DNA from: UBA5614 sp034678545
GTDB taxonomy: Bacteria > Cloacimonadota > Cloacimonadia > Cloacimonadales > Cloacimonadaceae
NCBI GenBank assembly: GCA_034678545.1
Contig: JAXDBS010000095.1
Span: forward strand, 62,001-126,000
Reading direction: 5' to 3'
Length of the DNA stretch: 64,000 bases
In this document: piece after piece, positions 1 through 8,275 of the stretch
How the letters are laid out: each line of letters starts with the position of its first letter
Position numbering within the stretch: the stretch's first letter is position 1
Notes under the pieces: generated by a model
What the model saw: the letters and a program-made list of their open reading frames with translations, nothing else
Databases searched by the model: none
What the model was told of the DNA's origin: nothing
Program-made: the position numbers and the translations under genes

Positions 1-1113
1 AGCGTAAATAAATCCGGCGGCAAAGTCCTGCCCTATAATCCCATCGATGTCATGGGAAACTTTACCATTACCAATGGTGAATGGAGCTACATTGACGCAG
101 GTTATACCAAGAACTTCCACGGCAACCTGATCATTGAAACAGGCGGAGCTTATACCGACAGCACCGGCACTGTTAACCTTTCCGGCTCTGCCGATACCGG
201 TCTGAAGCTGCTCGGAATAGCCAAGTTCGGTTCTTTCATTGTGAATAAAACTGCCGTCTCCAACGTCAACCTGACCGGCAACGCCATTTTCAGCGGTACG
301 ACAGCCATCCAGCTTACTGCCGGCATCCTCAGTGTCAATGCCAATACCCTGAAATACAAAGGCACCTTTGTGATCAACACAGACGGCAGACTCAATCTCG
401 GACCCGGTTCCATCTTCAATCTGAATGACAATTCCACCTTCTCTCTCAACGGCGGAGCCGAATTCTACAGCCTGGGAGAAGCTGCCAATCCTGCCCTGCT
501 GACCAGCGATACCGGATATTATACCTTCTCAACCTCCGCTACTGTAGTAACGACTATTGGTGCCCGTTACACCATCTTTGAAAAGATGGGAACAGCCGGG
601 ATCAACCTCTCTTCACGTTGTGCTTTGGCAGAAGGCAATCGCTTTTACCACTGCACCTTCAGGGACGGCACAGTCGGAGGGACGCTGCTGACCATCAACA
701 GCAACGCCATTTACACCATTATCGGAGCTGATTTCCCGTCTCAGGGAAGCAGTGCCAGTAACGTCACCCGCTCCAACACCGGTTCTATGTATCTAATCAC
801 CTTCAGCAGTTGGACAGGCGATTTCGGCGGGGAAGACCATGATGCCGGAGCAGGAGACAGCAGGATTGCCTGGGTGCAGCCGGTTCAGCCCGATCCTCCG
901 CTCAATCTGCAGATCACTAAAAGTGGCGGCGTTGCAGTCCTCACCTGGAATCCGGTTACCGGAGCCACAGGCTACAATATCTACCGCTGCTTCGCTTACG
1001 AAGACCTGGACGAAGCCCAACTGGCTGGAACCACCACCGGCACGACCTGGACCGATACGCAGATGCTCAGTAATCCGTCGGCACTTTACTACCTAAGGTC
1101 ATATTCGGAATAA
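1..1113 (+). CDS. Secreted surface protein, C-terminal part (5' end outside window)
   Basis: The frame is open from the first base, so this is the C-terminal 370 residues of a longer protein; an internal ATG at 52 is not taken as the start. Most of the visible part is a low-complexity beta-rich region, rich in Thr, Ser, Asn and Gly, of the kind seen in beta-helical or beta-solenoid surface proteins. From about residue 298 it changes to a fibronectin type III-like module with the signature VLTWNPVTGATGYNIYR, and the protein ends directly after it. There is no C-terminal FlgD-like or sorting tail as in the two other secreted proteins of this window (23672 and 44519). A terminator follows within 35 bases. 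Export and surface location are inferred; no function can be assigned. Confidence 0.75.
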   Translation, partial: SVNKSGGKVLPYNPIDVMGNFTITNGEWSYIDAGYTKNFHGNLIIETGGAYTDSTGTVNLSGSADTGLKLLGIAKFGSFIVNKTAVSNVNLTGNAIFSGTTAIQLTAGILSVNANTLKYKGTFVINTDGRLNLGPGSIFNLNDNSTFSLNGGAEFYSLGEAANPALLTSDTGYYTFSTSATVVTTIGARYTIFEKMGTAGINLSSRCALAEGNRFYHCTFRDGTVGGTLLTINSNAIYTIIGADFPSQGSSASNVTRSNTGSMYLITFSSWTGDFGGEDHDAGAGDSRIAWVQPVQPDPPLNLQITKSGGVAVLTWNPVTGATGYNIYRCFAYEDLDEAQLAGTTTGTTWTDTQMLSNPSALYYLRSYSE

Positions 1114-1143
1114 CCCAGTACATCAGAATCAGATCCGACATTT

Positions 1144-1193
1144 GAAACGGGCAAGACCGGTAAAAATATTTACTGACCTTGCCCCGTTTTTTT
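1144..1193 (+). terminator. Rho-independent terminator after the surface protein
   Basis: Long stem AAACGGGCAAG pairing with CTTGCCCCGTTT (one bulged base), continued inward by GTAAA/TTTAC around an AATA loop, and followed by a run of seven T. It closes the transcription unit ending at 1113. Confidence 0.85.
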
Positions 1194-1614
1194 ACCAATA
1201 AGCTTATTGCCTGACCAGCAGAGAGATACGCGGATCTTTGCTCTTTCTAAACGCGGCCAGACAGTTTAACATCCCGTTCGCAAGCATTAGGATGGTTGCA
1301 TTCAATCCTTTGCTGTAGAGCGTTTATCCACCGCTACTGTCCATATTCCGTCCAATATAAGACAATTACGTCTGCCAACCTGAGCATATCCCTTTCTGCA
1401 AGAGGCTTGTTTGTTTTCATATCCCAGACGGGGAGTGGTCAGAATATTTACTTTCAGAACACAGCCCGGCAATCTGGCCGGAGTGTTTAAGATACTATAT
1501 GTCATGGAGATGTGATTGAAATGCGGATTGGAACGCAAGGTGCGATATATCGCGGTATGGATACTCAGTCAGATGACCGGAATAACAAATCAAACGTGAG
1601 GGAGGATCAGACTT
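1194..1614. other. Intergenic, no supported gene
   Basis: About 420 bases without a credible gene. Short open frames on both strands (1296-1490, 1302-1538) have no good ribosome site and no recognisable protein. A single TTATCCACC sequence resembling a DnaA box lies at 1324-1332. The promoter of the 1615 gene should be here but no convincing -35/-10 pair is visible. Confidence 0.5.
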
Positions 1615-1959
1615 ATGCTCAGGTCGGAGATCAGGCAGGTTTTGGGTGTGGACTTACCCATAGAGGGCGGGAATGGAACAAGTCTGGAAGAGGCGATCGT
1701 CATCCGTAAGCGCAAGGGGCATGACATTTACTCAGTGGAAAGTGCTGTCCTAAAATACCTGTACGAACGATACTGCCTTGCGCAGGAATTGGTCAAGCAG
1801 GAACTGCTGAGCAGGGAGGGCAGGATTTATGACAGGTTCGTATCCTTTTGCCAATATAAAGAAAACAAGCCGGATGAGATAGATCTGGTCAATGTTTACT
1901 TTGACATCACCGACTGCTGGAACCGGAAAGCCAAGCCCGGCAAACAGCAGAATTCATAG
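1615..1959 (+). CDS. Small unknown protein upstream of ARPP-1 gene
   Basis: 114 residues, mostly helical and charged, with no signal peptide or membrane segment and no motif I recognise. The start ATG is preceded by GGAGG at 1602-1606 with good spacing. The stop is nine bases before the GTG of the ARPP-1/DUF6569 gene, whose ribosome site AGGAGGT overlaps the end of this gene, so the two are a translationally linked pair. The middle (around residues 35-75) is rich in Tyr, Leu, Glu and Lys, as in a helical bundle. Function unknown; the linked neighbour is the only clue. Confidence 0.6.
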   Translation: MLRSEIRQVLGVDLPIEGGNGTSLEEAIVIRKRKGHDIYSVESAVLKYLYERYCLAQELVKQELLSREGRIYDRFVSFCQYKENKPDEIDLVNVYFDITDCWNRKAKPGKQQNS

Positions 1960-1968
1960 GAGGTAAAC

Positions 1969-2943
1969 GTGCAACAACTACACGAACTATTCATCAAAAC
2001 CATTAGATGGGGAGATCGTCAGGCCTTCGGCGGCATGACCGTATTTCCCATCTTCACAAGTCAGGAGAAGGACCTGGCTTATCTGAGCCTTAAACAGGCC
2101 ATAGCACAGCGGCTGCTGGTGATCACGGAGATTAGCGAGGGAGGCTCGGTGCCCAATCTCAAAGTCCAGAACAACGCCGACCTGCCGGTTCTGCTTTTGG
2201 ACGGGGAGGAGATCTCCGGTGCCAAGCAGAATCGAATCCTCAACACCAGCATCCTGCTGAAGGAGAAATCGGAGGCGATCATCCCGGTCAGTTGCACGGA
2301 GCGGGGAAGATGGTCCTATGACCAAAGGCATTTCAGTGAATCAGGGCATGTGGCGAGCGCGTCCGTCCGATCTTCAAAACTGGGCGATGTCGCTTGCTGC
2401 CTGAGGTCTGAAAGGTCTTTCAGATCCGACCAGGGAAAGGTCTGGCAAGAGATAGACAAGATGAGTTCGCGACTGGAAGTGAGATCTGGTTCCGACGCAA
2501 TGAAAGACATGTACGACGCCAGCCAGGATAAGCTGCAGGATTACCTGGCCCGGTTTCCCCGCCTGGAAAGCCAGACCGGCATGGCTGTCTGTTTTGAGGA
2601 CAGGGTAGCCGGTCTGGATGTGCTGTCCCGGCCCGAGGTGTGGGCTGACCTGCATGAAAAGCTGATCCGCAGCTATGCAGTGGATTGCCTGGGACGCACT
2701 ATGAAAGAAAGCACCTGCCAGTTGGAACAGGTCAGGGCTTTCCTGGATAAGTTCTCTGCCTGCACACCCCAATCCTTTCCCTCCATCGGTTACGGCGAGG
2801 ATCTCCGCTATGAAAGTCCCGAACTGATTGGGGCGGGTCTGGTCTGGCAGGATTCTTTCATTCATCTGGAACTATATGCCAGGTTCGGTCAGGCATCTCA
2901 GTATGACACCAGGTATCACAGTCCGCGCCACAGGTTCCATTAA
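1969..2943 (+). CDS. ARPP-1 (DUF6569) domain protein
   Basis: 324 residues, GTG start with AGGAGGT at 1958-1964. The N-terminal half matches the ARPP-1/DUF6569 family: an N-terminal FGGMTVFPIF strand, then the family hallmark LLLDGEEISGAKQNRILN at about residues 75-92 and VPVSCTERGRWSY-like segment at about 106-118 (here IPVSCTERGRWSY). The family is known from many bacteria and has been linked by comparative genomics to stress or conflict-associated gene sets, but its biochemical role is not established. No signal peptide or membrane segment, so probably cytoplasmic. Forms a pair with the small gene just upstream. Confidence 0.75.
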   Translation: MQQLHELFIKTIRWGDRQAFGGMTVFPIFTSQEKDLAYLSLKQAIAQRLLVITEISEGGSVPNLKVQNNADLPVLLLDGEEISGAKQNRILNTSILLKEKSEAIIPVSCTERGRWSYDQRHFSESGHVASASVRSSKLGDVACCLRSERSFRSDQGKVWQEIDKMSSRLEVRSGSDAMKDMYDASQDKLQDYLARFPRLESQTGMAVCFEDRVAGLDVLSRPEVWADLHEKLIRSYAVDCLGRTMKESTCQLEQVRAFLDKFSACTPQSFPSIGYGEDLRYESPELIGAGLVWQDSFIHLELYARFGQASQYDTRYHSPRHRFH

Positions 2944-3041
2944 TCCTGATAGCTGTAACACTGAACTGCGGCGGTAAGCCCAAGGAATCTGAACAAACTG
3001 ACAGCTTAAGAACTCAGCCCTGTCCGGCTAACCGTTAACTG

Positions 3042-3077
3042 GAAGTCATCCCTGCCCGCCGGGGATGACTTCTCTTC
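3042..3077 (+). terminator. Hairpin terminator candidate after ARPP-1 gene
   Basis: Perfect 11-bp stem GAAGTCATCCC / GGGATGACTTC (3042-3052 with 3062-3072), then a T-rich but interrupted tail (TCTTCT). Probably a rho-independent terminator of modest strength. It covers the earliest in-frame ATG (3065) of the next reading frame, which argues for the later start at 3197. Confidence 0.6.
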
Positions 3078-3196
3078 TGATCAGTACTGGTGAAACCTTA
3101 GCCTGCCTTGTAAAATGCCAGGCGGAAATCCGGAATCTGATAACTTATCAACTGGCGTTTCTTGACAGAAAAACGTCCGTTTTAAAGAGGGAATCC

Positions 3197-3910
3197 ATGG
3201 ATAAAACAAATGATCAGGATGAAGTTCAGTCGGTCGATGTAAAGAGCTTACTGGATGACTGCATTATAAAACACACCCGGCGTCGGAGCATCGGTTTTTT
3301 CCTGACAGGCGACAACCGGCTGGAAGTACGGGTGCCTCTGAAAATGTCCGAAGAGAGTGCCAGGGCCACGGTGGAACGGAACCGGAAATGGCTGCTTCAG
3401 AAGGTGGGAGCCATCCTGCAAGCGCGTCTTCCGGTACGGAACTTCCAGGATGGTGATATCCTGTTTTATTTGAGAGAACCCTACAAGTTGAAATTCGTCC
3501 ACGGCCTCAATGATTACATCGTTTTAACTGATCAGATCTGCATAAATTCCCATCTGCAAAACCAGGCGGAAAAACTGCTCACAGCCTGGTACCGCTATCA
3601 GGCAGGCAAGGTCCTGGTCCAGCGCACCCTGATGTGGAATGCCAGGCTCCTACTAAAGCATAGGCCGGTAAAGATCTCCAATGCTTCCTCCCGGTGGGGT
3701 TCGTGTTCCAACATGGGAAACATCAACCTGAACTGGAGGCTGGTCATGGCTCCGCTGGAGATCATTGACTACGTGGTCGTGCACGAGTTGCTCCATCTGG
3801 AGGAATTGAACCATTCCAAGGCTTTCTGGGCCAGGGTTAAGGAAGTTCTGCCTGACTACCAGCAACGGCGTCAGTGGTTGAAGGAAAACTCGCATCGGTT
3901 GAAGCTCTGA
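3197..3910 (+). CDS. YgjP-type zinc metallopeptidase (DUF45)
   Basis: 237 residues from the ATG at 3197, chosen because it has AGAGGG five bases upstream; the longer frame from 3065 starts inside a terminator stem. The C-terminal third carries the YgjP/DUF45 signature: SSRWGSCSN, then YVVVHELLHLEELNHSKAF, in which HELLH is the HExxH zinc site and the downstream His (in NHSKAF) is the expected third ligand. Family members (YgjP/SprT-like) are small cytoplasmic metalloproteases, often found near type I restriction or housekeeping genes; substrate unknown. It stands alone between a terminator and the tRNA cluster. Confidence 0.8.
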   Translation: MDKTNDQDEVQSVDVKSLLDDCIIKHTRRRSIGFFLTGDNRLEVRVPLKMSEESARATVERNRKWLLQKVGAILQARLPVRNFQDGDILFYLREPYKLKFVHGLNDYIVLTDQICINSHLQNQAEKLLTAWYRYQAGKVLVQRTLMWNARLLLKHRPVKISNASSRWGSCSNMGNINLNWRLVMAPLEIIDYVVVHELLHLEELNHSKAFWARVKEVLPDYQQRRQWLKENSHRLKL

Positions 3911-4235
3911 GGCCTATCCTTATTATCCTAATTGTAAGCAGTGAAGATGTATTCTTGAGCAGATAATCCCTTAACTGAAGCTTTCCAGCTCAATCCGATG
4001 CTTGTGGGTGTGTGATACTTGCTTTGCGCACAGGAACCTGATGAGGACCTGCATAAAGGCATTGTTTCATCAGAGGCACTCAGGAATTTGGGGTGGTTTC
4101 AAGAAAAAGATTTGACATAAACATGGCGCAGTTTTTTTTGGCATTTACTTTGGAAAAATGATATTTGAAAAGTGATAGCGTGAACTGACCGGTAGACAAA
4201 CTACCGGGTAGCCGGAGAAGTGGATCGAGCGAGCG
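3911..4235. other. Leader region of the tRNA-tuf block
   Basis: 325 bases without a gene. A perfect TTGACA lies at 4112-4117 but no convincing -10 stands 16-18 bases after it, so the promoter of the tRNA cluster is not fixed. A hairpin CCGGTAG-ACAAA-CTACCGG (about 4189-4208) sits just upstream of the first tRNA and may be part of its leader or a processing signal. Confidence 0.4.
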
Positions 4236-4310
4236 GCCGATGTAGCTCAACGGTAGAGCAATTGATTTGTAATCAATAGGTTGGGGGTTCGATTCCCTTC
4301 ATCGGCTCCA
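4236..4310 (+). tRNA. tRNA-Thr (TGT)
   Basis: 75 bases with encoded CCA. Acceptor GCCGATG pairs with CATCGGC; anticodon arm TTGAT-TTGTAAT-CAA gives anticodon TGT; T-arm GGGGGTTCGATTCCC. First of four tRNAs before tuf. Confidence 0.95.
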
Positions 4311-4318
4311 GAACTTGT

Positions 4319-4404
4319 GGAGAGGTTCCCGAGCGGCCAAAGGGAACAGACTGTAAATCTGTCGTCAGACGACTTCGGAGGTTCGAATCCTCCCCTCTCC
4401 ACCA
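4319..4404 (+). tRNA. tRNA-Tyr (GTA)
   Basis: 86 bases with a long class II variable arm and encoded CCA. Acceptor GGAGAGG/CCTCTCC; anticodon arm CAGACTGTAAATCTG gives GTA. Eight bases after tRNA-Thr. Confidence 0.95.
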
Positions 4405-4420
4405 CTATTTTGCAGCGGTA

Positions 4421-4497
4421 GCGGGAGTAGCTCAGTTGGCTAGAGCATCAGCCTTCCAAGCTGAGGGTCGCGGGTTCGAACCCCGTTTCCCGCTCCA
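4421..4497 (+). tRNA. tRNA-Gly (TCC)
   Basis: 77 bases with encoded CCA. Acceptor GCGGGAG/TTCCCGC; anticodon arm CAGCCTTCCAAGCTG gives TCC; T-arm CGGGTTCGAACCCCG. Confidence 0.95.
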
Positions 4498-4554
4498 TTG
4501 TTTTGCGGGAGCCGCCGCATGCCCAGGCAGTTGAAACCGGAGAGATAAACTAGA

Positions 4555-4630
4555 GCTCACATAGCTCAGCCGGTAGAGCACCTCCTTGGTAAGGAGGAGG
4601 TCATCGGTTCAAGTCCGATTGTGAGCTCCA
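4555..4630 (+). tRNA. tRNA-Thr (GGT)
   Basis: 76 bases with encoded CCA. Acceptor GCTCACA/TGTGAGC; anticodon arm CTCCTTGGTAAGGAG gives GGT. Last tRNA before tuf. Confidence 0.95.
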
Positions 4631-4795
4631 TGTTTTATTATCAGCATCCCGGCCGGGAGTGACAAGAGGGATTTCCCGTCCGGAGAGAGTTTTTTGATAC
4701 AATGCCAAACATAGATTTGGTATTCTGAACGGGTAAACTCCTCGTTTACCGCTAACAACAGAGAAAAAAATGGATGGAAACATCCAGGAGGAACA

Positions 4796-5980
4796 ATGGC
4801 GAAGGAAAAATTCGTACGCTCGAAGCCGCACGTCAACGTCGGTACCATTGGACACATCGACCACGGCAAGACCACTTTGACTGCTGCGATGACACTGTAC
4901 CTGAGCAAGAAGGGTGGAGCGCAATTCCGCTCCTTTGACAGTATTGACAATGCCCCTGAAGAAAAAGCCCGTGGTATCACCATTGCCACCGCACATGTGG
5001 AATACGAGTCCGACAAACGGCACTACGCCCACGTTGACTGCCCCGGTCATGCTGACTACATCAAAAACATGATCACCGGCGCAGCCCAGATGGACGGTGC
5101 CATCCTGGTCGTCAGCGCTGCCGACGGCCCCATGCCCCAAACCCGCGAACACATTCTGCTGGCCCGCCAGGTGGGTGTGCCCGCCATTGTCGTATTTATG
5201 AACAAATGCGACCTGGTGGACGATCCCGAACTGCTGGACCTGGTGGAAATGGAAGTGCGCGAACTGCTGGAGAAATATGAGGTCCCCGGCAGCGACCTAC
5301 CAGTGATCCGCGGCTCCGCCCTCAAGGCGCTGAACGCTGACCCGGAAGGCGAAAAGCAGATCCAGGAATTGATCGATGCCATCGACAGCTATATTCCGCT
5401 GCCGGACCGTGCTGTTGACAAACCGTTCCTGATGCCGGTGGAAGACGTTTTCTCGATTCCCGGGCGTGGAACTGTGGCCACCGGCCGGGTCGAACGCGGC
5501 GTGATCAAGATCCAGGACAAGGTCGAACGCGTCGGCATCAGAGAGACCGTGGAAACCACCTGCACCGGCGTGGAAATGTTCCGCAAGCTGCTGGACGAAG
5601 CTCAGGCCGGTGACAACATCGGCGTGCTGCTGCGCGGCTTTGCCAAGGACGACGTGGAACGCGGCATGGTTTTGGCGAAACCCAAATCCATAACACCTCA
5701 TACCAAGTTTGTCGGTCAGACATACGTTCTCACCACGGATGAAGGCGGCCGTCACAAACCGTTCTTTTCGGGTTACCGCCCTCAATTCTATTTCCGCACC
5801 ACCGATGTGACCGGAACCCTCCACCTGCCGGAAGGCGTGGAAATGGTCATGCCCGGCGACAACATCCAAATCAGGGCTGAACTGATCACTCCGATCGCCA
5901 TGGAGCAGGGTTTGCGCTTCGCCATCAGGGAAGGCGGCCGCACCATCGGCTCAGGCGTGGTGGCCAGCATTATTGAGTAA
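4796..5980 (+). CDS. tuf: Elongation factor Tu
   Basis: 394 residues, full length. Delivers aminoacyl-tRNA to the ribosome. GTPase motifs: GHIDHGKTT (G1, about 18-26), RGITIATAHVEY (switch I), DCPGH (G3), NKCD (G4), GSALKA (G5); domains 2 and 3 follow, ending in RTIGSGVVASIIE. The start ATG has AGGAGGA eight bases upstream. It lies behind four tRNA genes in the order Thr-Tyr-Gly-Thr, the arrangement known for E. coli tufB. rpmG follows after 54 bases without an evident terminator. Highly expressed cytoplasmic protein. Confidence 0.98.
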   Translation: MAKEKFVRSKPHVNVGTIGHIDHGKTTLTAAMTLYLSKKGGAQFRSFDSIDNAPEEKARGITIATAHVEYESDKRHYAHVDCPGHADYIKNMITGAAQMDGAILVVSAADGPMPQTREHILLARQVGVPAIVVFMNKCDLVDDPELLDLVEMEVRELLEKYEVPGSDLPVIRGSALKALNADPEGEKQIQELIDAIDSYIPLPDRAVDKPFLMPVEDVFSIPGRGTVATGRVERGVIKIQDKVERVGIRETVETTCTGVEMFRKLLDEAQAGDNIGVLLRGFAKDDVERGMVLAKPKSITPHTKFVGQTYVLTTDEGGRHKPFFSGYRPQFYFRTTDVTGTLHLPEGVEMVMPGDNIQIRAELITPIAMEQGLRFAIREGGRTIGSGVVASIIE

Positions 5981-6034
5981 ACCGGGCGTTGCACCCTAAG
6001 GAAGCCAATCCATTGGAATGGTAAGGAAGACTGA

Positions 6035-6184
6035 ATGAGAGAGATCATAACCCTGGCTTGTGAAGATTGCAAAAACCGCAACTACACGACCACCCGCAAT
6101 AAACGTAAGCATCCAAACAGGATGGAGATCAAGAAGTTTTGTCCATTCTGCCGGAAGCATACACTGCATAAGCAGACGCGTTAA
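6035..6184 (+). CDS. rpmG: 50S ribosomal protein L33
   Basis: 49 residues. Small zinc-binding ribosomal protein with both CxxC pairs present: CEDC near residues 9-12 and CPFC near 36-39, so it is the zinc-containing form. Characteristic RNYTTTRNKRKHPNRMEIKKFCP core. AAGGAAG ribosome site before the ATG. It lies between tuf and tRNA-Trp, as in many bacteria. Confidence 0.95.
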   Translation: MREIITLACEDCKNRNYTTTRNKRKHPNRMEIKKFCPFCRKHTLHKQTR

Positions 6185-6195
6185 AAAAGTGGCAT

Positions 6196-6271
6196 AGGAT
6201 AGTAGCTCAATTGGTAGAGCACCGGTCTCCAAAACCGGGGGTTGCGGGTTCGATTCCTGCCTGTCCTGCCA
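6196..6271 (+). tRNA. tRNA-Trp (CCA)
   Basis: 76 bases with encoded 3' CCA. Acceptor AGGATAG pairs with CTGTCCT; anticodon arm CCGGTCTCCAAAACCGG gives CCA. Placed between rpmG and secE, a common arrangement. Confidence 0.95.
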
Positions 6272-6307
6272 TTTTTTTAGCGGCCTGCCAACACAATGGT
6301 ATAGATA

Positions 6308-6496
6308 ATGAAGATGTTTGACGGAATCATCCGGTTCTTTAAAGAAGTGCGCGCAGAGATGAAATCGGTTACCTGGCCGACCAGGGACGACCTTAGGGAA
6401 GGCACCGTTGTCGTGATAGTGATGTCCGCCATCGTAGCCATTTTCCTGTCGCTGGTTGACCTCGGATTTACCCAGGCCATCAACGCCATTTTTTGA
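6308..6496 (+). CDS. secE: Preprotein translocase subunit SecE
   Basis: 62 residues, the usual short single-span form. Amphipathic N-terminal helix IRFFKEVRAEMKSVTWPTRDDL with the conserved WPTR motif, then one membrane segment at about 34-54. Clamps the SecY channel in the inner membrane. No good ribosome site precedes the ATG at 6308; the second Met at 6314 is an alternative start. Directly precedes nusG as in most bacteria. Confidence 0.95.
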   Translation: MKMFDGIIRFFKEVRAEMKSVTWPTRDDLREGTVVVIVMSAIVAIFLSLVDLGFTQAINAIF

Positions 6497-6515
6497 GTGA
6501 AACAGGTCAGCAGTT

Positions 6516-7040
6516 ATGAAATGGTATGTTGTTCACACCTACGCCTCATATGAGAACAAGGTCAAGACTGCTATAGAAAAAGGCTTTACAGGGACGGAAC
6601 TGGGCAAGCAGATAGGCCAGATCCTTGTGCCGGTGCAGAAGACCTTTCAGATCCGCGACGGCAAAAAGGTGGAACGGGAGAAGAAACTCTTTACCAGTTA
6701 TATCATCCTGGAAGCAGACCTGAGCCCCGCCCTGATCTCGGCCATCCGTAACATAGCGGGAGTGACCAATTTCCTGGGCCACGGCAAGGATCCCATCCCG
6801 CTGAGCGAGGAAGAAGTGAAGCGGTTGCTTGGAATTGCGGACAGAGACAAGACCTCCAAGGCTTATGAATTTTTGCCGGGAGATATGGTAAAGGTGATCT
6901 CCGGACCTTTCACTGATTTCGAGGGAGTGATCGTCAAAACCAGCGATGACGGGGCCAAACTGGTCATCAACGTCACCGTTTTCGGCAGGATCACACCGGT
7001 CGAACTCAATGCTGACCAGGTTGAGATGACAAAACGTTAA
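6516..7040 (+). CDS. nusG: Transcription termination/antitermination protein NusG
   Basis: 174 residues. N-terminal NGN domain opens with KWYVVHTYASYENKVKTAIE and runs to about residue 110; the C-terminal KOW domain has GDMVKVISGPFTDFEGVI and ends RITPVELNADQVEMTKR. Binds RNA polymerase to enhance elongation and couples it to Rho or to ribosomal protein S10. Nineteen bases after secE; ribosome site is weak, suggesting coupling to secE translation. Confidence 0.97.
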   Translation: MKWYVVHTYASYENKVKTAIEKGFTGTELGKQIGQILVPVQKTFQIRDGKKVEREKKLFTSYIILEADLSPALISAIRNIAGVTNFLGHGKDPIPLSEEEVKRLLGIADRDKTSKAYEFLPGDMVKVISGPFTDFEGVIVKTSDDGAKLVINVTVFGRITPVELNADQVEMTKR

Positions 7041-7066
7041 CCGGTATCGCGCTTAGCGATCCCGGT
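7040..7066 (+). promoter_or_regulatory. Hairpin before rplK, possible L1 operator
   Basis: ACCGG (7040-7044) pairs with CCGGT (7062-7066), then after one T/C mismatch ATCGC pairs with GCGAT around a GCTTA loop. It overlaps the nusG stop and lies about 20 bases before rplK. In other bacteria ribosomal protein L1 represses its own rplKA mRNA by binding a leader hairpin here; whether this one is such a site is inference. Confidence 0.4.
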
Positions 7067-7088
7067 CCAATTAAATTGAGGTGAGACA

Positions 7089-7520
7089 ATGGCAAAGCCA
7101 AAAGATGCGGCAGCCATCATAAAACTACAGCTACCAGCCGGCAAGGCGACTCCCGCCCCGCCGGTCGGCCCGGCCTTAGGCCAGGCCGGAGTCAATATCC
7201 CGGAGTTCTGCCGTCAGTTCAATGAAAAGACACAGGACGCCCCCGGCATGGTTTTTCCCGTAGTGATATATGTTGCCAAGAATAAATCCTTCACCTTTGA
7301 GATCAAGACCCCTCCCGCTTCCATTCTGATCAAAAAAGAAGCCGGACTGGCCAAGGGGAGCGGAGTTCCCAACAAAACGAAGGTGGGTCACATCACAAAG
7401 GATCAGTTGCGTCGAATCGCTGAGATGAAGATGCAGGACATGAATTGTCATTCCCTTGAATCCGCGATGAGTATGATCGCCGGCACTGCGAGAAGCATGG
7501 GTGTTACTGTTGAAGAATGA
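7089..7520 (+). CDS. rplK: 50S ribosomal protein L11
   Basis: 143 residues. N-terminal PAGKATPAPPVGPALGQAGVNIPEFCRQFN is the family signature and thiostrepton-site domain; the C-terminal RNA-binding domain ends CHSLESAMSMIAGTARSMGVTVEE. Part of the GTPase-associated centre of the large subunit. GAGGTGAG ribosome site. First gene of the rplKAJL series. Confidence 0.98.
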   Translation: MAKPKDAAAIIKLQLPAGKATPAPPVGPALGQAGVNIPEFCRQFNEKTQDAPGMVFPVVIYVAKNKSFTFEIKTPPASILIKKEAGLAKGSGVPNKTKVGHITKDQLRRIAEMKMQDMNCHSLESAMSMIAGTARSMGVTVEE

Positions 7521-7559
7521 ACTTCTTTTGCAGGAGAACGTATTCATTAAGGAGAGTAG

Positions 7560-8264
7560 ATGAAACATAGCAAAAGGTACAAACAGGCCTACGTGATGTT
7601 CGACCGCCAGAAAAGGTATGACCTCGATGAGGCCATCCGAACGCTGAAGTCATTTCCGGCTCCCAAGTTTGACGAGTCGGTCGAGATGCACTTCAATCTG
7701 GGTGTCGATCCGCGCAAGGCCGAACAGCAGATCCGCAACTCGATCGTATTACCCTTTGGAACCGGGAAAACGGTGCGGGTGCTGGTTTTTGCTGAAGGAG
7801 AAAAAGCGGAGGAAGCAAAAGCTGCTGGTGCTGATCATGTCGGTCTGGACGAGCTTGTGGAAAAAATCATGGGCGGATGGTTTGACTTTGATATGGTTAT
7901 AACCACTCCCAACCTGATGGGAAAGATCGGCAAGCTGGGCCGGGTTCTGGGGCCGCGCGGGCTTATGCCCAACCCCAAAGACGGAACGGTCACCATGGAT
8001 TTATCCAGGGCAGTTAAAGATGCCAAGGGCGGCAAAGTTTCTTATCGCATTGACAAATTCGCCAATCTCCATATCCCCACTGGCAAGCGAAGTTTTTCCG
8101 ACGAGTATCTCAAGGAAAACATCAAATCCATTTTAACGGCAGTTCTGCGGGACCGTCCGGCCACCCTTAAAGGCGTGTATATTAAAAGCATTACCCTGTG
8201 CACGACCATGGGACCCGGAGTCAAGCTTCAGATTGCCAACGCCATGATGGAAGCCAAGGGTTAA
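7560..8264 (+). CDS. rplA: 50S ribosomal protein L1
   Basis: 234 residues, typical length. Has the L1 signature segments GKIGKLGRVLGPRGLMPNPK at about 121-140 and GKVSYRIDKFANLHIPTGK. Binds 23S rRNA at the E-site stalk and in many bacteria represses the rplKA mRNA. Starts with AAGGAGAG just upstream; 39 bases after rplK. Confidence 0.98.
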   Translation: MKHSKRYKQAYVMFDRQKRYDLDEAIRTLKSFPAPKFDESVEMHFNLGVDPRKAEQQIRNSIVLPFGTGKTVRVLVFAEGEKAEEAKAAGADHVGLDELVEKIMGGWFDFDMVITTPNLMGKIGKLGRVLGPRGLMPNPKDGTVTMDLSRAVKDAKGGKVSYRIDKFANLHIPTGKRSFSDEYLKENIKSILTAVLRDRPATLKGVYIKSITLCTTMGPGVKLQIANAMMEAKG

Positions 8265-8275
8265 AGGAGGCGGAA

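Noticed and set aside
1296..1538. Two short overlapping frames on opposite strands
   Set aside because: Neither has a ribosome site; they overlap each other and lack protein character.
3065..3196. Upstream start for the YgjP-type peptidase
   Set aside because: The ATG at 3065 is inside a terminator stem; 3197 has the ribosome site.
4601..5152. Antisense frame across tRNA-Thr and tuf
   Set aside because: It runs through a tRNA and the conserved EF-Tu frame; not a gene.
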